Positions 11,406-23,359 of a stretch of DNA of 64,000 nt are shown in pieces; within the stretch, counting starts at the first letter, position 1, and every line of letters starts with the position of its first letter. The stretch lies in NCBI RefSeq assembly GCF_964340395.1, contig NC_135570.1:1498501-1562500 (forward strand), read 5' to 3'. Both the position numbers and the translations under genes were made by a program. A model generated the notes under the pieces. That model was given only the letters and a program-made list of their open reading frames with translations. It was not told the origin of the DNA and searched no databases. Source of the stretch: Glandiceps talaboti. Its lineage: Eukaryota; Hemichordata; Enteropneusta; Spengelidae.

Positions 11406-12344
11406 GTTTTCATAACATAACAATTCCTTATGGAAAATAACAATAATGCATCAACATGAGGATTAATGTTACCCTTTCCTGGGGATTGAGCAAATCTAAC
11501 ATTACTAAGACAGATGAATATGTAGTGACAGACGTTGACATTCTATGAAGACATACACTTACCAGGGAAATGCACAATTAATGCACTGCCTAACGAGTTT
11601 AAAATGTATAAATCAGTGACGAATACATTGGAAATACCAAAGGCTCCATCCATTCCTGTACTGTGATGTTCACAATGTTCAACCAAACCCATATATAAAT
11701 TCCTACATTTTCATTTCCAACATTAAAGTAACCCCACTGATACAAAAACACAGATTAGTTCAGTAGAAAGTAGTGCGTGTAATTAATGTATCACATGGCA
11801 CGACTAAAACACTATTTTGTGTGGCATGCAGGATGAATAAATTATAGAGATTGCGTTTGTCACGACACATTTCATGTATGGCTATCAATGTTTAACGTCT
11901 TTGGTGAAATTACACTTTGTAAGAAATAATGTCTTCTTGAACCTCAATTCAATCCACAACCGGGTTTGTAATGTACACTTTAAATGATCAATGTATTACG
12001 CAGTCATACCCGCAATTTTCCAGCAATGCACTTCATTGTTGCATACTCAGTAAAATACCTTTGACGTTGAAATTATTACCTTGACCTGCTAGTATTTTCC
12101 TTCATTATCCCATGTCAAATGTATCATATTGCAGTCCAAAGCACAAGCAAAGGGCTGGCAATATATACAAGACATGAATTCCTGGATTTAAGACTTGATT
12201 TTCAAATTATTTTGTTCGTTAAGCCGTATCACTGAACATTTCCCCTGATTGTATGTTTATCCACTTACCCACCTATCTCTGTTATTACTTTTGCAGTATA
12301 CCGTTATTGGTCTTGTTGCTAAGAATATTTGTAAACATTTTTTA
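11406..12344. other. AT-rich non-coding stretch
   Basis: Nothing supported. Confidence 0.5.
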
Positions 12345-12345
12345 G

Positions 12346-12346
12346 T

Positions 12347-12430
<84 letters not shown>

Positions 12431-12432
12431 GG
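12346..12432. repeat. (GACA)n tetranucleotide array
   Basis: About 21 uninterrupted GACA units end at GGCGACT. The open frame across it translates to repeating Asp-Arg-Gln-Thr and is an artefact. Confidence 0.97.
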
Positions 12433-15160
12433 CGACTAAACCACGACTGAATGTTTTAGTTCAGTTATACTAATAGAAATTTAAATACGGTGAAAATCAC
12501 AGGTGCGGTGTCAGATTTACTACTTAAGTACACAATGCTCCTGGTTTAAGTGCAGAAAGCATAATATCTACCTGCTTATTTAATCCCTCGTATATAATGT
12601 TTGATATGGTTGATACCGCGATAAAAACAATCGGGTAGGGAATTGAATCAACTAGAACTTTAACATGTACATAAATACCATGCACTACTACACTAATAGA
12701 ATGTGAAACTGTTTGGATCTATGATGGCTCTACTATTGAAGAGTATGGTGGAATGGAATTGCGTATAGATTGCAATGTGAGAAACGGATAAGGTAATTCG
12801 CTGAGAGAACTGTACACACGGGGGCGAGGCGGATTGCTCGCATGTAGACAGATTCAATTATCCCACAACGGGAACATTACTAAAGGATGAAATCCAATTA
12901 AATAACCGACCTTGATTTACAAAAGCCGAGATATCAAACTATTTGAAGTTAGAGATGACTATGTTAGTACATCAATTTGTAATTTGGATAACTAAATTCC
13001 ATTTGCTATTTCCGAGTACATTTTTTAGACATGTTCCTTTTTTCTATGTTTGCTTAGTTCAACCAATGCACTGATACAACATTCCAATGAGAAGCCCAAC
13101 GAGACGGACAGAAAGATTATATTTATACAAACAGTCAATGATTCAAGTCGAACCATCCCTTAAGTATTAAATCATAAAACTACATAACATTTACCATGAT
13201 GAAGGAATAATGTATGCTTTCACGCTTTCACATGTCAGTTAGGTACATTCAGCTATAGCTTTATAGGCATAGTACATTATGGCAATAACTCAAGGGAATT
13301 GGCCTATTGCAATATTGCCACAGGCAAGAACTCTATGTAACACGAGATGTTTCCATTTAACAAAGAACTTGGTCTAAGATTGCCTTGACCTGCACAAGAT
13401 GTATTCTATCAGACTGAGTTTGGTTATTCAATTGGAACGAAATGTGAATATCTTTAGCTATTGAAATGTGTTTTGTCGAAACGCATAAGAATGCAAGTAT
13501 CCCTGGCGTCGATATCTTAGCGTCACAAGCACAGCAACATCTGAGTTTTCACAATATGACAGATATGTCAGTTTTGATCAGCAATAACTTAAATACCACA
13601 ATCGGGTTTAAAGGCTTGACTTATACTAAGCACTAGAGCTGTCATCCGATTTGTCACTATAAAGTGTAGATTTTCACAACCTACTATCAAACATTGTGAC
13701 ATTTACAACGCTTGTCAGCATTCACACGTTTGAAGAATGCTAATTGAAAAGTTTCTCTTCGCTTTGTAGGATTCAAATAGCTCCATACGACTGTCGAAAC
13801 ACCTTTTTTTGGAAGAGCTGAAATTTGAATTTTGTGATCATCTGCCTGCTAAAGTTAGACTAGGTGATTGCGATGTTTACAATGGAATGTAACATGCATG
13901 CAAGTACAACTGTGATGTACATTTGCATCGTGCACTCATTAATCTGTTGCACCTTTCTGATTGCCTGTCTTGTAGACTATGACTGTAAATAATCATTTAA
14001 GATTTTTCATTTCGACTTAACAATTTAAAAAAAAAAACCTTGAGACTTATGATATATATTGGAAGAACAAGTGAGTGTTAACGTAAAATCTGCTGGTATA
14101 TTCGAACCGCTGAAATAGAACACAATCTGCCGTTATGACAAGCTCTTAAGGAAACATTCGATTTACTGTCACAAAGGCATTAAAAATGTATGAATTATAA
14201 CCACATGCCAATATTGCTTGGATGAATGTAGATTAAAGCTTTCACAATCGCTAGAGGATATCATTACATGGACATCCCATTTTAACGATCAACATAATGT
14301 GATTCTAAACGAACACTCTGGGCTATATCCCTAAACAATGTTGACATTGACTCGAGTTATACAAAAGGTTAACAATCTCAAAGTTGATATCTTTACTCCC
14401 AAAACTCCCAGAATGACGGTACGTTAATCAATAAATCTAAACAGTATGGCCATCAATATCTCCAGTCGGTGATACATACGTTCAAGTGTTTGACATAGAT
14501 TTCACACTGTGGCGACGAATAGATCAAACGTATTGTAGAGAAAAGAATATGTGTCATCTATGCATGTTAGGTAGACGAAATAGAAACGGAACATTTCAAC
14601 ATCTGGAGATGACAACGAAGAAAGTATTGAAGAACTAATACAAACGCCATGATGTTCGTGTGTAGCTTTATAATAACTAGAAGCCATGCAAATGAACTCA
14701 GTGAAATTGAGTTGTTGTAATAAACTTAGAGAAGCAATATCGATTGCATAGTCTTAATCTTAAAATAATAGGAACCAGCTTAATACTTCGATGATAGGTT
14801 ATATCCATTTTGTATGTGTACTAATTTATATTTAAAGTCAACGATAAGATAATTGATAGCTGTACAATACATTTCACTTATTGCTTAGTTTATGTAAATA
14901 TCGTTGTTTTTTTAAGTAGTCGTGTGAAACTCACCAATGACAGAAATCAATATGCACAGGCAATGGAAAATTATTGTAATTAGTCTAGTCGAGAGTTCTT
15001 TATTGAGAAGGTCGTTTGTATATGAGTGATAGTGTTTATCTATAATTATCTACCGTTCCCTTGCAATATTAACTGAGGTAATGCCTTTGTGGAAACAGCT
15101 TAATGTAAACATATCGAATTATATACACTAACACATTTCTTTCTCTTTGATATTCTGGTC
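12433..15160. other. AT-rich non-coding stretch
   Basis: No gene, RNA or array recognised over 2.7 kb. Confidence 0.5.
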
Positions 15161-15161
15161 T

Positions 15162-15437
15162 ATATCACGACACGAAAAGTATAATTTATCCACCTTTATC
15201 CAACCTGTACCTTACCTGTGACCCACCTAACAACCATCTCTGTCCAGGGGTAGTACGAGTCACCGTACCACTTTTGACTGCTTACAAGCCCCAGAGGAGA
15301 GGTCACCGTGGGTAATAAATTAAGTCAAAGGTGGAACTTCGTCTCACACTCACCACATTTACACATCCGATCCTCTGCTCAAGCTTTACTCCAGTGGGAA
15401 AGACATAGTCAAATAGGACTTTTCGTATAGTGTATAT
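15162..15437. mobile_element. Possible small inverted-repeat element
   Basis: A GC-richer 275-bp island is bounded by weak inverted ends (ATATCACGACACGAAAAGT at 15,162-15,180 against ACTTTTCGTATAGTGTATAT at 15,418-15,437, about 15 of 19 matching). An inner pair TCCACCTTT / AAAGGTGGA lies near 15,188 and 15,327. The interior (about 15,200-15,415) is noticeably richer in C and G than its flanks. It could be a MITE, an old SINE or an exon of an unrecognised gene. Confidence 0.25.
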
Positions 15438-16763
15438 CGATAAGTTAACAACACTGACATAGCATGTTAATGGCCAGGAACATACTAAATTGTGTAATTG
15501 CTTTTTGTTAAAAGAAATCGCATTATTCCGAGCGGTTTGAATTGTTTTGATGAGCTTACAACAAACTTGATAATTACATCTAGTTTGTTGAACGTGGTTT
15601 GGTAGTTACATTAATCCCTCGACTTCTAATTCTTATCACGATTTGTACCATGTGACGCATTCCGTCAACTGGTGTCGGGAACCTTTCATTATTCAAAGTG
15701 CATACTTGTTTTTTAAAAAATCATATAGCTGTGCAAATATATATTTAGCCGTTTCCGTTCTGATTTCATTGTTATTGCACGTACATAACGTTTAACCCCA
15801 TTTTCTTCCAATATTCGGCATCTGACTTTGATGTCAATATATTTAGATTTAAGTCTAAGTACATATTTGGCTCTTGAATACGTTTTATAATATAATATAC
15901 CACTTACAGCATAATAATTAATTTAATTATTTATATTTCATAATATCTACTAGGAAAAGGGACTAGTACCCGATTAATTCAATCGAAACGTACTTTTGTT
16001 TTGAAATGTTTTTAAAGCTAAGCAAATTTCCGTTTCCAGTGCTATATTTTTCTGACACGTTCTTTGTTTTACCTGACGTTTCGCCAAAGAACTAGTCTCA
16101 ATGTGTGAACACATTCGCTATTTAACTCATTATAATTAGTAGGGAATATATATAACATTAGATATCGATAGAAACATTACAACTCTATCTTGTGCTTTTA
16201 CTCTTAAAAAGAGATTGCCTAGGTTAATCACTTGTTTATATGAAATACAGAAAGGTTGAAATCACGATTAATATATTCAGTTACCCAGCGATACACCATT
16301 GCAGTACACACATACAGAGAAGTTAACTAGAAGGTTTAACCTAAGAAGTTGACATATCATGTGACGTCAGGACTTCAAGTGAAGTAATTTACCATACCAT
16401 CAGTATGCATTTCTCGTTCGTTACCTTAATCGCTACTTCAATACAAATAATGTGTGGACAATACTGAGCCTCGTTCTGGGTACAAAACCGTTATGAAGTA
16501 CTAACACTAACTGTACAAGTATTCCTAAAGACATTATCTACATAATGATCAATGTTTCGAGTCAATATTAGGGTTTGGTCAAAGAGAACTATTAGTCGTA
16601 TGACATTATATCTTTATATGGTTCGATAACCAATCATGCAATCTACTTGGAGCGTATTTCTAGAAAACTACTTCCTTCCCGTCCCATAGTCATCTTTAGA
16701 GACACAGATTGAATAATACGTACATAGCTGTCATATAGTATACACACCATTGCATATAACATG
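15438..16763. other. AT-rich non-coding stretch with a CRE-like octamer
   Basis: No gene was recognised. TGACGTCA is at 16,372-16,379. Confidence 0.5.
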
Positions 16764-16765
16764 AT

Positions 16766-16820
<55 letters not shown>

Positions 16821-17038
16821 GGCAGGCAGGCAGGCACATACATACATACATACATACATACATACATACATACATACATACATACATACATACATACATA
16901 CATACATACATACATACATACATACATACATAGGTATGTATAGGAAGGTATGTATAGGAAGGTATGTATGTAGGTATGTATGTATGTATGTATGTATGTA
17001 TGTATGTATGTATGCATGCATGCATGCATGCATGTATG

Positions 17039-17073
<35 letters not shown>

Positions 17074-17090
17074 CTGTGTGTCTGTGTTTT
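16764..17090. repeat. Compound array (GACA)(GGCA)(CATA)(TATG)(CATG)(TA)(TG)
   Basis: In order: (GACA)n from about 16,766; four GGCA units; (CATA)n from about 16,837 to 16,932; a GGTATGTATAGGAA spacer in near-duplicate; (TATG)n from about 16,963 to 17,012; GCATG units; TATG; a short (TA)n; and (TG)n to about 17,086. Because TATG is the reverse complement of CATA, the two halves can pair. Open frames of 100-128 codons on the minus strand are repeat translations. Confidence 0.95.
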
Positions 17091-20000
17091 ATAGTATAAT
17101 TTAAGTGTGTATGTTAAACATATTGTTTCGTATGCTTCATAAAGCTAATACCGATACTGTATCTATTGAAAACAAGAACGTACAAGTAGAATATCTATTT
17201 TATAAATCAATTATACCAATGTTATTACCAACCAATATGAATCAACCATGAATCAATCTACTGGTTGTGTTTTATAAAAGTGTACGTCAGAAGTAAATCA
17301 GTAACAGAAATTGCACAACGGCCGATTTCAAACGGTTCTAAATATTGAAGATGTAAATTATTTGAATGTTGGTAAATTGCTCAGAGATGAAATTCTGAAG
17401 TGTTTCCTTTCCTGAGAAATCGATTTTCTACGTCTATTTGTTCTCTTGAGTTGAAATGTCAGATTCCTGATAGAAATAAAAGATAAATAGAAGCGCGGAA
17501 ATGTGATGGGGATCAGGAAAATATTTCATTTTGTTCAATGTACTCAACGTCATTATGAAAATTTCCATTTAAATTACTTTTAGGACCAAAGTAAATACGT
17601 TTTCCTATTCCTTTGAAATAATGACATTAACAACGTCAATTCTTAAATTTGACAGCTGAGTGTGAAATTTCCTTCCTTAAAACACGAACAAACAAACATA
17701 TGTCTTCTAGTTCGATTACCCACTAAATATAGTCATCTAGATGAACGGATGAAAATGTCAAACAAATAGATATAAATAGAATATTTCTCTTTCTTGTTAG
17801 AGATTACTATTCCAATTCATGTCATCCAAATATATCTGTAAATTTAAAGTATCTTTCAAGTAATGCAGTCTAAATGTTTGAAGTGAGCAGACACAGATTA
17901 ATGTGAACTGTGACCTCGTGTATTCATAGAAATGTCTAAATGAAAAGATAAGTGTAATTTCAGACTACAATGCCGTGTCCAGTCTCAACGTATTTAGTTT
18001 TGACTAATGTGTGCAGTAGTTAAAATACCTTTCTCGCGAATAGAATAAACTCATCAAAACTGTAAATTTCTGCTGTATGGCTGTATACCATATTAATCTA
18101 CCATGTGGTAAATAATCTTGGAATCAAGTCATTACATTAAACACGGTTGTGTACAGCTTTATGGCAAACATGGTTTATCACATAATTAAGGGAATCACTA
18201 TCAAGTATACAATTGAATGAATAAATTTAAATTCTGTCAAACCAAGGATATCTGTACTCAGGTTGATGGTTACATTACAGCTGTCCTTTGAGTACAATAT
18301 CATTTTTAAAGCAATACCACACACAAAGGCCTCAAGGCACCAACATAGTGTATAGAAGTTCACTACTTAAAATGTATTGGATAAACACATATCATTTCTA
18401 AGAAAGGCTTCAACTCATTATTGTATATATATTATTTAATCCGAAGATAAAGATTATGGCCATACTTCTTGTATTGCTACCTGATAAGCGTACAACTATC
18501 TAATTAACTTATAAACTACCACGTAGAGGACAGTTACTCCCGTTAGATATAATCTGGTCAATGGCTGTTAATTTCTAAAACGAATATTGAATAACTTCAT
18601 AACGTGATATTAGTACAGTATCGAATATGCTACTTAAATGTGCACTATCGTGTTGTAATTTAGTGAACGGGTTTCTTTAAAACTTGAATTTTCACCGTAA
18701 TTCAATTGGAATAGTTATGTCAACAGTCGTTATTTATATGCCATTTGATGTATTTAAGTTATATCTACTTGTTTAGTTAAGGTATCTGTAGAAGCAATAA
18801 TTGTTTATTGCGCAACCTTGTATTTCCGTCATACATGAATGTCCGATATGTAAACGTGATCCTATACTCAACAATGAAAATATATCGCAGCTGTACAGAT
18901 GGTTTAAATTTATGAAATCATATTGCGAGTGAAGTGCCAGATATGATTGAAATGTCGGTCGATGGTCTCCAAATTACCGGTTGTCATATGTTAACACACA
19001 ATATCATATATAGCAAGGTTCACTGTATACAAATTATCCGTTTCTATTGTTAGATGTGGTGCTAATAAACACACATTTCTAAGTAACGAAACACCCACAG
19101 GAGAGCATGCCAGATATGAGTATGACAATGTGTTTGTGTAAGAATAGGGGAGGTATGTAAGTTTGTCGGTAGGTCGAGAGGCAGGTACGTCGTAGGTAGG
19201 TAGGCAGATGTGATGGGTAGGTTGGTATAAGAACATCGTCCAAAAAAAAACCAGTATCGATGAAGAACATTAAGGCGTAGCTTTAATGATGTCAATCACC
19301 AAAGTAACGGAAATGTTGAATATGAAATACTGTTGTCATGGTTTATGTGACATTTTAAGGTATGCACATGTACATGTATATAAACATACCTCCTCTCGTG
19401 TTCGTTTAATATTACAAAACATCCCAAATATAAATGATGTCCATGTACTTCCATCTTGGATATGGTAAATTCAAGAACATCAATTTGTCTGGTGACGAGT
19501 ATTAGTCTATAACACGTAGTTAGATCCGTCCCTAGGACGGGTTAGAGGTAGTACCAGTAATCAGTATATTTACAAGGAAATTACATTAGACTATGTCACA
19601 GATGTCTACATCTAGACGAGAAAGGATGGTTTAATCCGTAATCATTCAAGTAGTAGAGTCTGTATATTGTAAGGACAAATGTTTTCGTCACAGTTATTAC
19701 GTTAGGAGTTGGATGTGATATTTATCAACTCAATGGTAACATTTGTTGTATATTGCAACATATAATTCAATTCACCTGCGTTAATTTATCCTAAAGTGTG
19801 GCTTTTCGTGCAATATTGAATAACGATATTGATGGCGTGAAGAAATAACTTACCTTTTCGTATTTTGTTGTTCAAATAATCAAACAATTCTTTTCTTTCC
19901 TCAGTTAATTTGCACTTTCTTTTCATTTTAATTGTAAGACTTATTTTGTGCTTACAGACTTTGGGTTATTAATCGGTAGGGTGATTAATCTATATCTTAA

Positions 20001-20974
20001 ACAGATGGCAATTTTCATAGATTTTTTTCTCGAGTTTAACACCAAACATTTTTTTTATACAATGCCCAGGGGCCTAGATACAACTTCAAACCTTCGCAGT
20101 TTTTTAGAGAATATTTTATGTAAATTAATGACACGCCAACTCTCTTTAAAACAGACACATCAAAACAGTGATGGTTTATTCAGCATATTGTAACAAATTA
20201 ATCGACACGGTACTAATGTTTCTTTCTTACATTTTTAAAGATTCATATGGGAGACGAGAGAGACACTATAACGGTTAATGTCAATCAAAACGACATTTAC
20301 CATATGGTGAGCACCAGGGAATGATAAAACTACAGTATCGGTGCGAAAATGATGAAGATTAATTGTACATCAGGAGAATATTTATCAAATCAAGTTATTT
20401 AATATTGAAGCAAATCACTATTCTTAATATTACACTAAAATAAAAACTAAGTCCAATACATAAAATCTTTCAAATACGCGATATCGTTTTCCAAAAATGT
20501 GCAACGTTGTTGAAGCATAACTGACGTCACACAGTGCTCACTCGGCTCTTACGTAATACCAGTAAATCTATAAACATATAGGATAGGTTATTATAATGAT
20601 TGACAACATGGTCTACCAGACTACTCTTTTTCACGCCTACACATTTATTCTTCATCCAAAGTGGCACTTTAATGCTATAAATGTCATCGTTGCCTGTGAA
20701 TAGTCTTCATTATTGAAACCAAACTTAGCTCATAGTAGGTTGGGTAAAATGTTATGGGAAGTGAGGAATGGAATATTACAGGTTTCAAATTTGACAATGT
20801 CAAGACGTTCATGATTTTAATATTTAAAAAAAAGAAATTGTTAGTAATCATCGCACTAGTTATATCCTGAGAAGTACTTGGTTCAAATGTCATTGTAATG
20901 ATAGAATGGTAGGAAGAAATCATGGTTTACATGGAAGAGCACTAGGATAGTTCATGGGGTTTTAAATATCAAGT
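17091..20974. other. AT-rich non-coding stretch
   Basis: No gene was recognised in 3.9 kb. Minor items are a degenerate GGTA-rich patch at about 19,150-19,220, a small hairpin CCGTCC-CTA-GGACGG near 19,528 and TGACGTCA at 20,522-20,529. Confidence 0.5.
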
Positions 20975-21103
20975 ACAGTTGATGTAGGAAAGATTGGTAA
21001 AAGCGAAGAGACATTGATCAATCGTAACAAAAGAGGACTTAGCCATGACTTGTACAACACGGGTCTGTGTATAAAGTTAGCCCAATTACTGCAGGGAATA
21101 AGT
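20975..21103. repeat. 129-bp direct repeat, left copy
   Basis: Identical to 21,432-21,560 except for three substitutions (CAATCG/CAAACG, CCATGAC/CCAAGAC, AGTTAG/AGTAAG), about 98% identity at an exact 457-bp offset. The two copies bracket the (GT)n tract and about 190 bp of ordinary sequence. A recent tandem duplication of about 457 bp followed by divergence of the intervening part, or an insertion, are both possible. Confidence 0.9.
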
Positions 21104-21130
21104 AGTGTGTGTGTGTGTGTGTCTGTGTGT

Positions 21131-21169
<39 letters not shown>

Positions 21170-21195
21170 CGTGTGTGCGTGTCTGTGTGTCTGTA

Positions 21196-21241
<46 letters not shown>
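21104..21241. repeat. (GT)n with CG interruption
   Basis: An alternating purine-pyrimidine tract with occasional CT steps and a GCGCGCGCGC core near 21,161-21,171. This composition favours left-handed Z-DNA. Confidence 0.95.
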
Positions 21242-21242
<1 letters not shown>

Positions 21243-21431
21243 TTAAAAGAATTATCACATGAGAATGTGAATCAAAAGGAGTTTAGAAAGAATTGTTCTC
21301 TACATTTATGGTTTGAGTCAAATGGAACTGAAATGTAATAGAGTATGAGGACGGAGGTGAAATGGTATTTCCTAACGGCACTTCATAGTTAAGTTCATCT
21401 CATTTCTACCTACTTGATACAATCCACGTTA

Positions 21432-21560
21432 ACAGTTGATGTAGGAAAGATTGGTAAAAGCGAAGAGACATTGATCAAACGTAACAAAAGAGGACTTAGC
21501 CAAGACTTGTACAACACGGGTCTGTGTATAAAGTAAGCCCAATTACTGCAGGGAATAAGT
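21432..21560. repeat. 129-bp direct repeat, right copy
   Basis: Partner of 20,975-21,103. It ends at GGGAATAAGT, exactly where the (GT)n begins after the left copy. Confidence 0.9.
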
Positions 21561-22529
21561 GTATATTCATGGTAATCTCCGATATTAGTTTATTCTATAT
21601 TGTTGTACCTTTGAGTGCCTTAAGACGTGTGGTATATAACCTTTACATATCTTCGGTCAGATGTGTTCTTGATACCCATAGCTCCCACCATTCTTAATAG
21701 ACTCCCTATACTTACGAAATACATCATGATTCCATTTAAGGTGATTAGAAAATCGTAAAGGTGATACACACTATAGAATGTCTAGTCTAAAGTCATTGTA
21801 CTACAATATATAGTGTCAACCTGATTGGTTTGCAAGTATCGTATATACAATAATTACTAAAGGACTGATTTCGTTTTCCCCAAATTCTTTGCAAATTTAC
21901 ATTTGATCGATCACATGCCAATGTCTCCCCAAATATTTAACAGCATAACGTACAGTAACATGACGAGTCATTATACTGTTTTCCTAATGTAGTAACCGCG
22001 ATATGACACTTTCAAAGAACTATCTAGATTTAAGAGAACGCGTTACCAAACGATAGTCAGACGCTAAAACGACAAAGGTTTCGGTTATTATGACGGGATA
22101 AGCGTGCAAATGTTTGACTGTGGTGGTCTTTACTTCGAAATATATCATTAGTTGAAATGAGCTTCAATATTTGTATACCCATATAATACCTGCCTATCAA
22201 TAATAAGCCTTTCATTATTAGAATACATTATGTTAGGAAAGAACTACCTCCATACTGTGAACTGATGCAATGGTGACGCTTTAAATTGAAAATAAATACC
22301 ACAAATTACTATAATCATTGCTTAAACACATTTAATGTTCTCATTTATAAGACGTAAAGTAGACCTGTCGCACTTCAAATAAACATAGTTTCCTCATAAG
22401 AAAACATTCTAAAGAGACTGAATTGCGATCAAATCATCACTTCACATGTACATATCAATCATTGTTGTACAACATAGAAATCATTAGTTGAGGTCAAATA
22501 AAATCCCTTTTAATCCTACACTAGCTGAA
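21561..22529. other. AT-rich non-coding stretch
   Basis: Nothing supported. Confidence 0.5.
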
Positions 22530-22830
22530 TCTGGGATATTTATTTCATCAAATAACCAAAAAATAAAAGACTTTGTATCTGTTAATTAGTGGTCTATATT
22601 ATCTGTAGGTAGTGTAGTGGTAAGTTGAAATCTTGTCACAATGTTAAAACTGTCCTGGTGTAATTAAAGTATCATTTTTCTATCAGATAACAACAACATA
22701 TTCACTGAAATAGTTTTCAGTTTCAGTGATTTCGCTAATTTCTGGGGGCGGACCCAAAAATCAATTTGATTTGATTTATCGTACAGATGATGCTATACTG
22801 TTCACGGTGTACGATTTTGCGAGTACGTTA
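22530..22830 (-). mobile_element. Dispersed repeat family, copy A
   Basis: Read on the minus strand it begins with AATTGATTTTTGGGTCCGC. It continues with GAAAAATGATAC, ACAGTTTTAACATTGTGACA, ACTACACTACCTACAGATAA and ACCACTAATTAACA. The same landmarks occur in the same order in copy B (55,700-56,180). Near 22,805-22,830 it also shares the CGATNTTRCGAGTA segment seen upstream of the GGTCCGC motif in copies B and C. There is no coding potential. It lacks part of the middle present in B and C. Confidence 0.7.
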
Positions 22831-23136
22831 TCGTACCTATCAAAACATTAGGAAAAAACATTAGTTTCATCTAGCGCAGCTGTAATCAACACGAATCATT
22901 TCCATAGAAACATACCTTTAAAGAAAGGAATAAAACATACAATTGTTCAGTCTTGATGATGTACCTTTTGTGAAATGGTATAGTCTTCTAATTATTATTG
23001 ACAGTGGTAATGATATTTGCAAACACAGTATTGTGTAAGCTCTACAGATTTGGATCCATCTTGTCTGTGTTCTCGTTACATTTGACAACTTATATGATGT
23101 ATGATGTATCGTGCATGACAGGGTCATAAATCTTGC
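22831..23136. other. AT-rich non-coding stretch
   Basis: Nothing supported. Confidence 0.4.
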
Positions 23137-23358
23137 CTACATTAATTTCATAGCTTTCTTTACCACTTCAAGGCTGTCTTTCATTTCGATCATCTTCATA
23201 TAAAAATCATAGTTTAAGGAATTACTATTTATGAATTTCATATCACGAGATATTTCTTTTTCAAATTCCCTGGGAAAACATTGTATTCCTAATATAGCCG
23301 TGTGGTCTTTGTTGTCTTTATTGGTCTTAAAAACAGCTATTAATTTCCAAACATGCAT
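23137..23358 (-). CDS. Unassigned 73-codon open frame, possible exon or relic
   Basis: The frame runs from ATG at 23,358 to TAG at 23,137, with an in-frame TAA two codons upstream of the ATG. The product begins MHVWKLIAVFKTNKDNKDH and ends SLEVVKKAMKLM. It is rich in Lys, Glu, Asp and Met, contains FPREFEKEISRDM, and lacks the Ser/Leu/Tyr/Cys-rich low-complexity look of chance frames nearby. Its C-terminal third could form a charged amphipathic helix. No signal peptide or membrane segment is present. I recognise no family. It may be an exon of a gene that extends outside the frame, a pseudogene piece, or chance, since frames this long are expected by chance in 64 kb of two-strand sequence. 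Confidence 0.2.
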   Translation of the reverse strand: MHVWKLIAVFKTNKDNKDHTAILGIQCFPREFEKEISRDMKFINSNSLNYDFYMKMIEMKDSLEVVKKAMKLM

Positions 23359-23359
23359 G

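Noticed and set aside
16643-17033. Minus-strand frames of 100-128 codons
   Set aside because: Repeat translations of the compound GACA/CATA/TATG array.
22742-22760. GGGGGCGGACCC as a possible Sp1/KLF promoter site
   Set aside because: It belongs to the conserved GGTCCGC block of a dispersed repeat and is not near any gene start.
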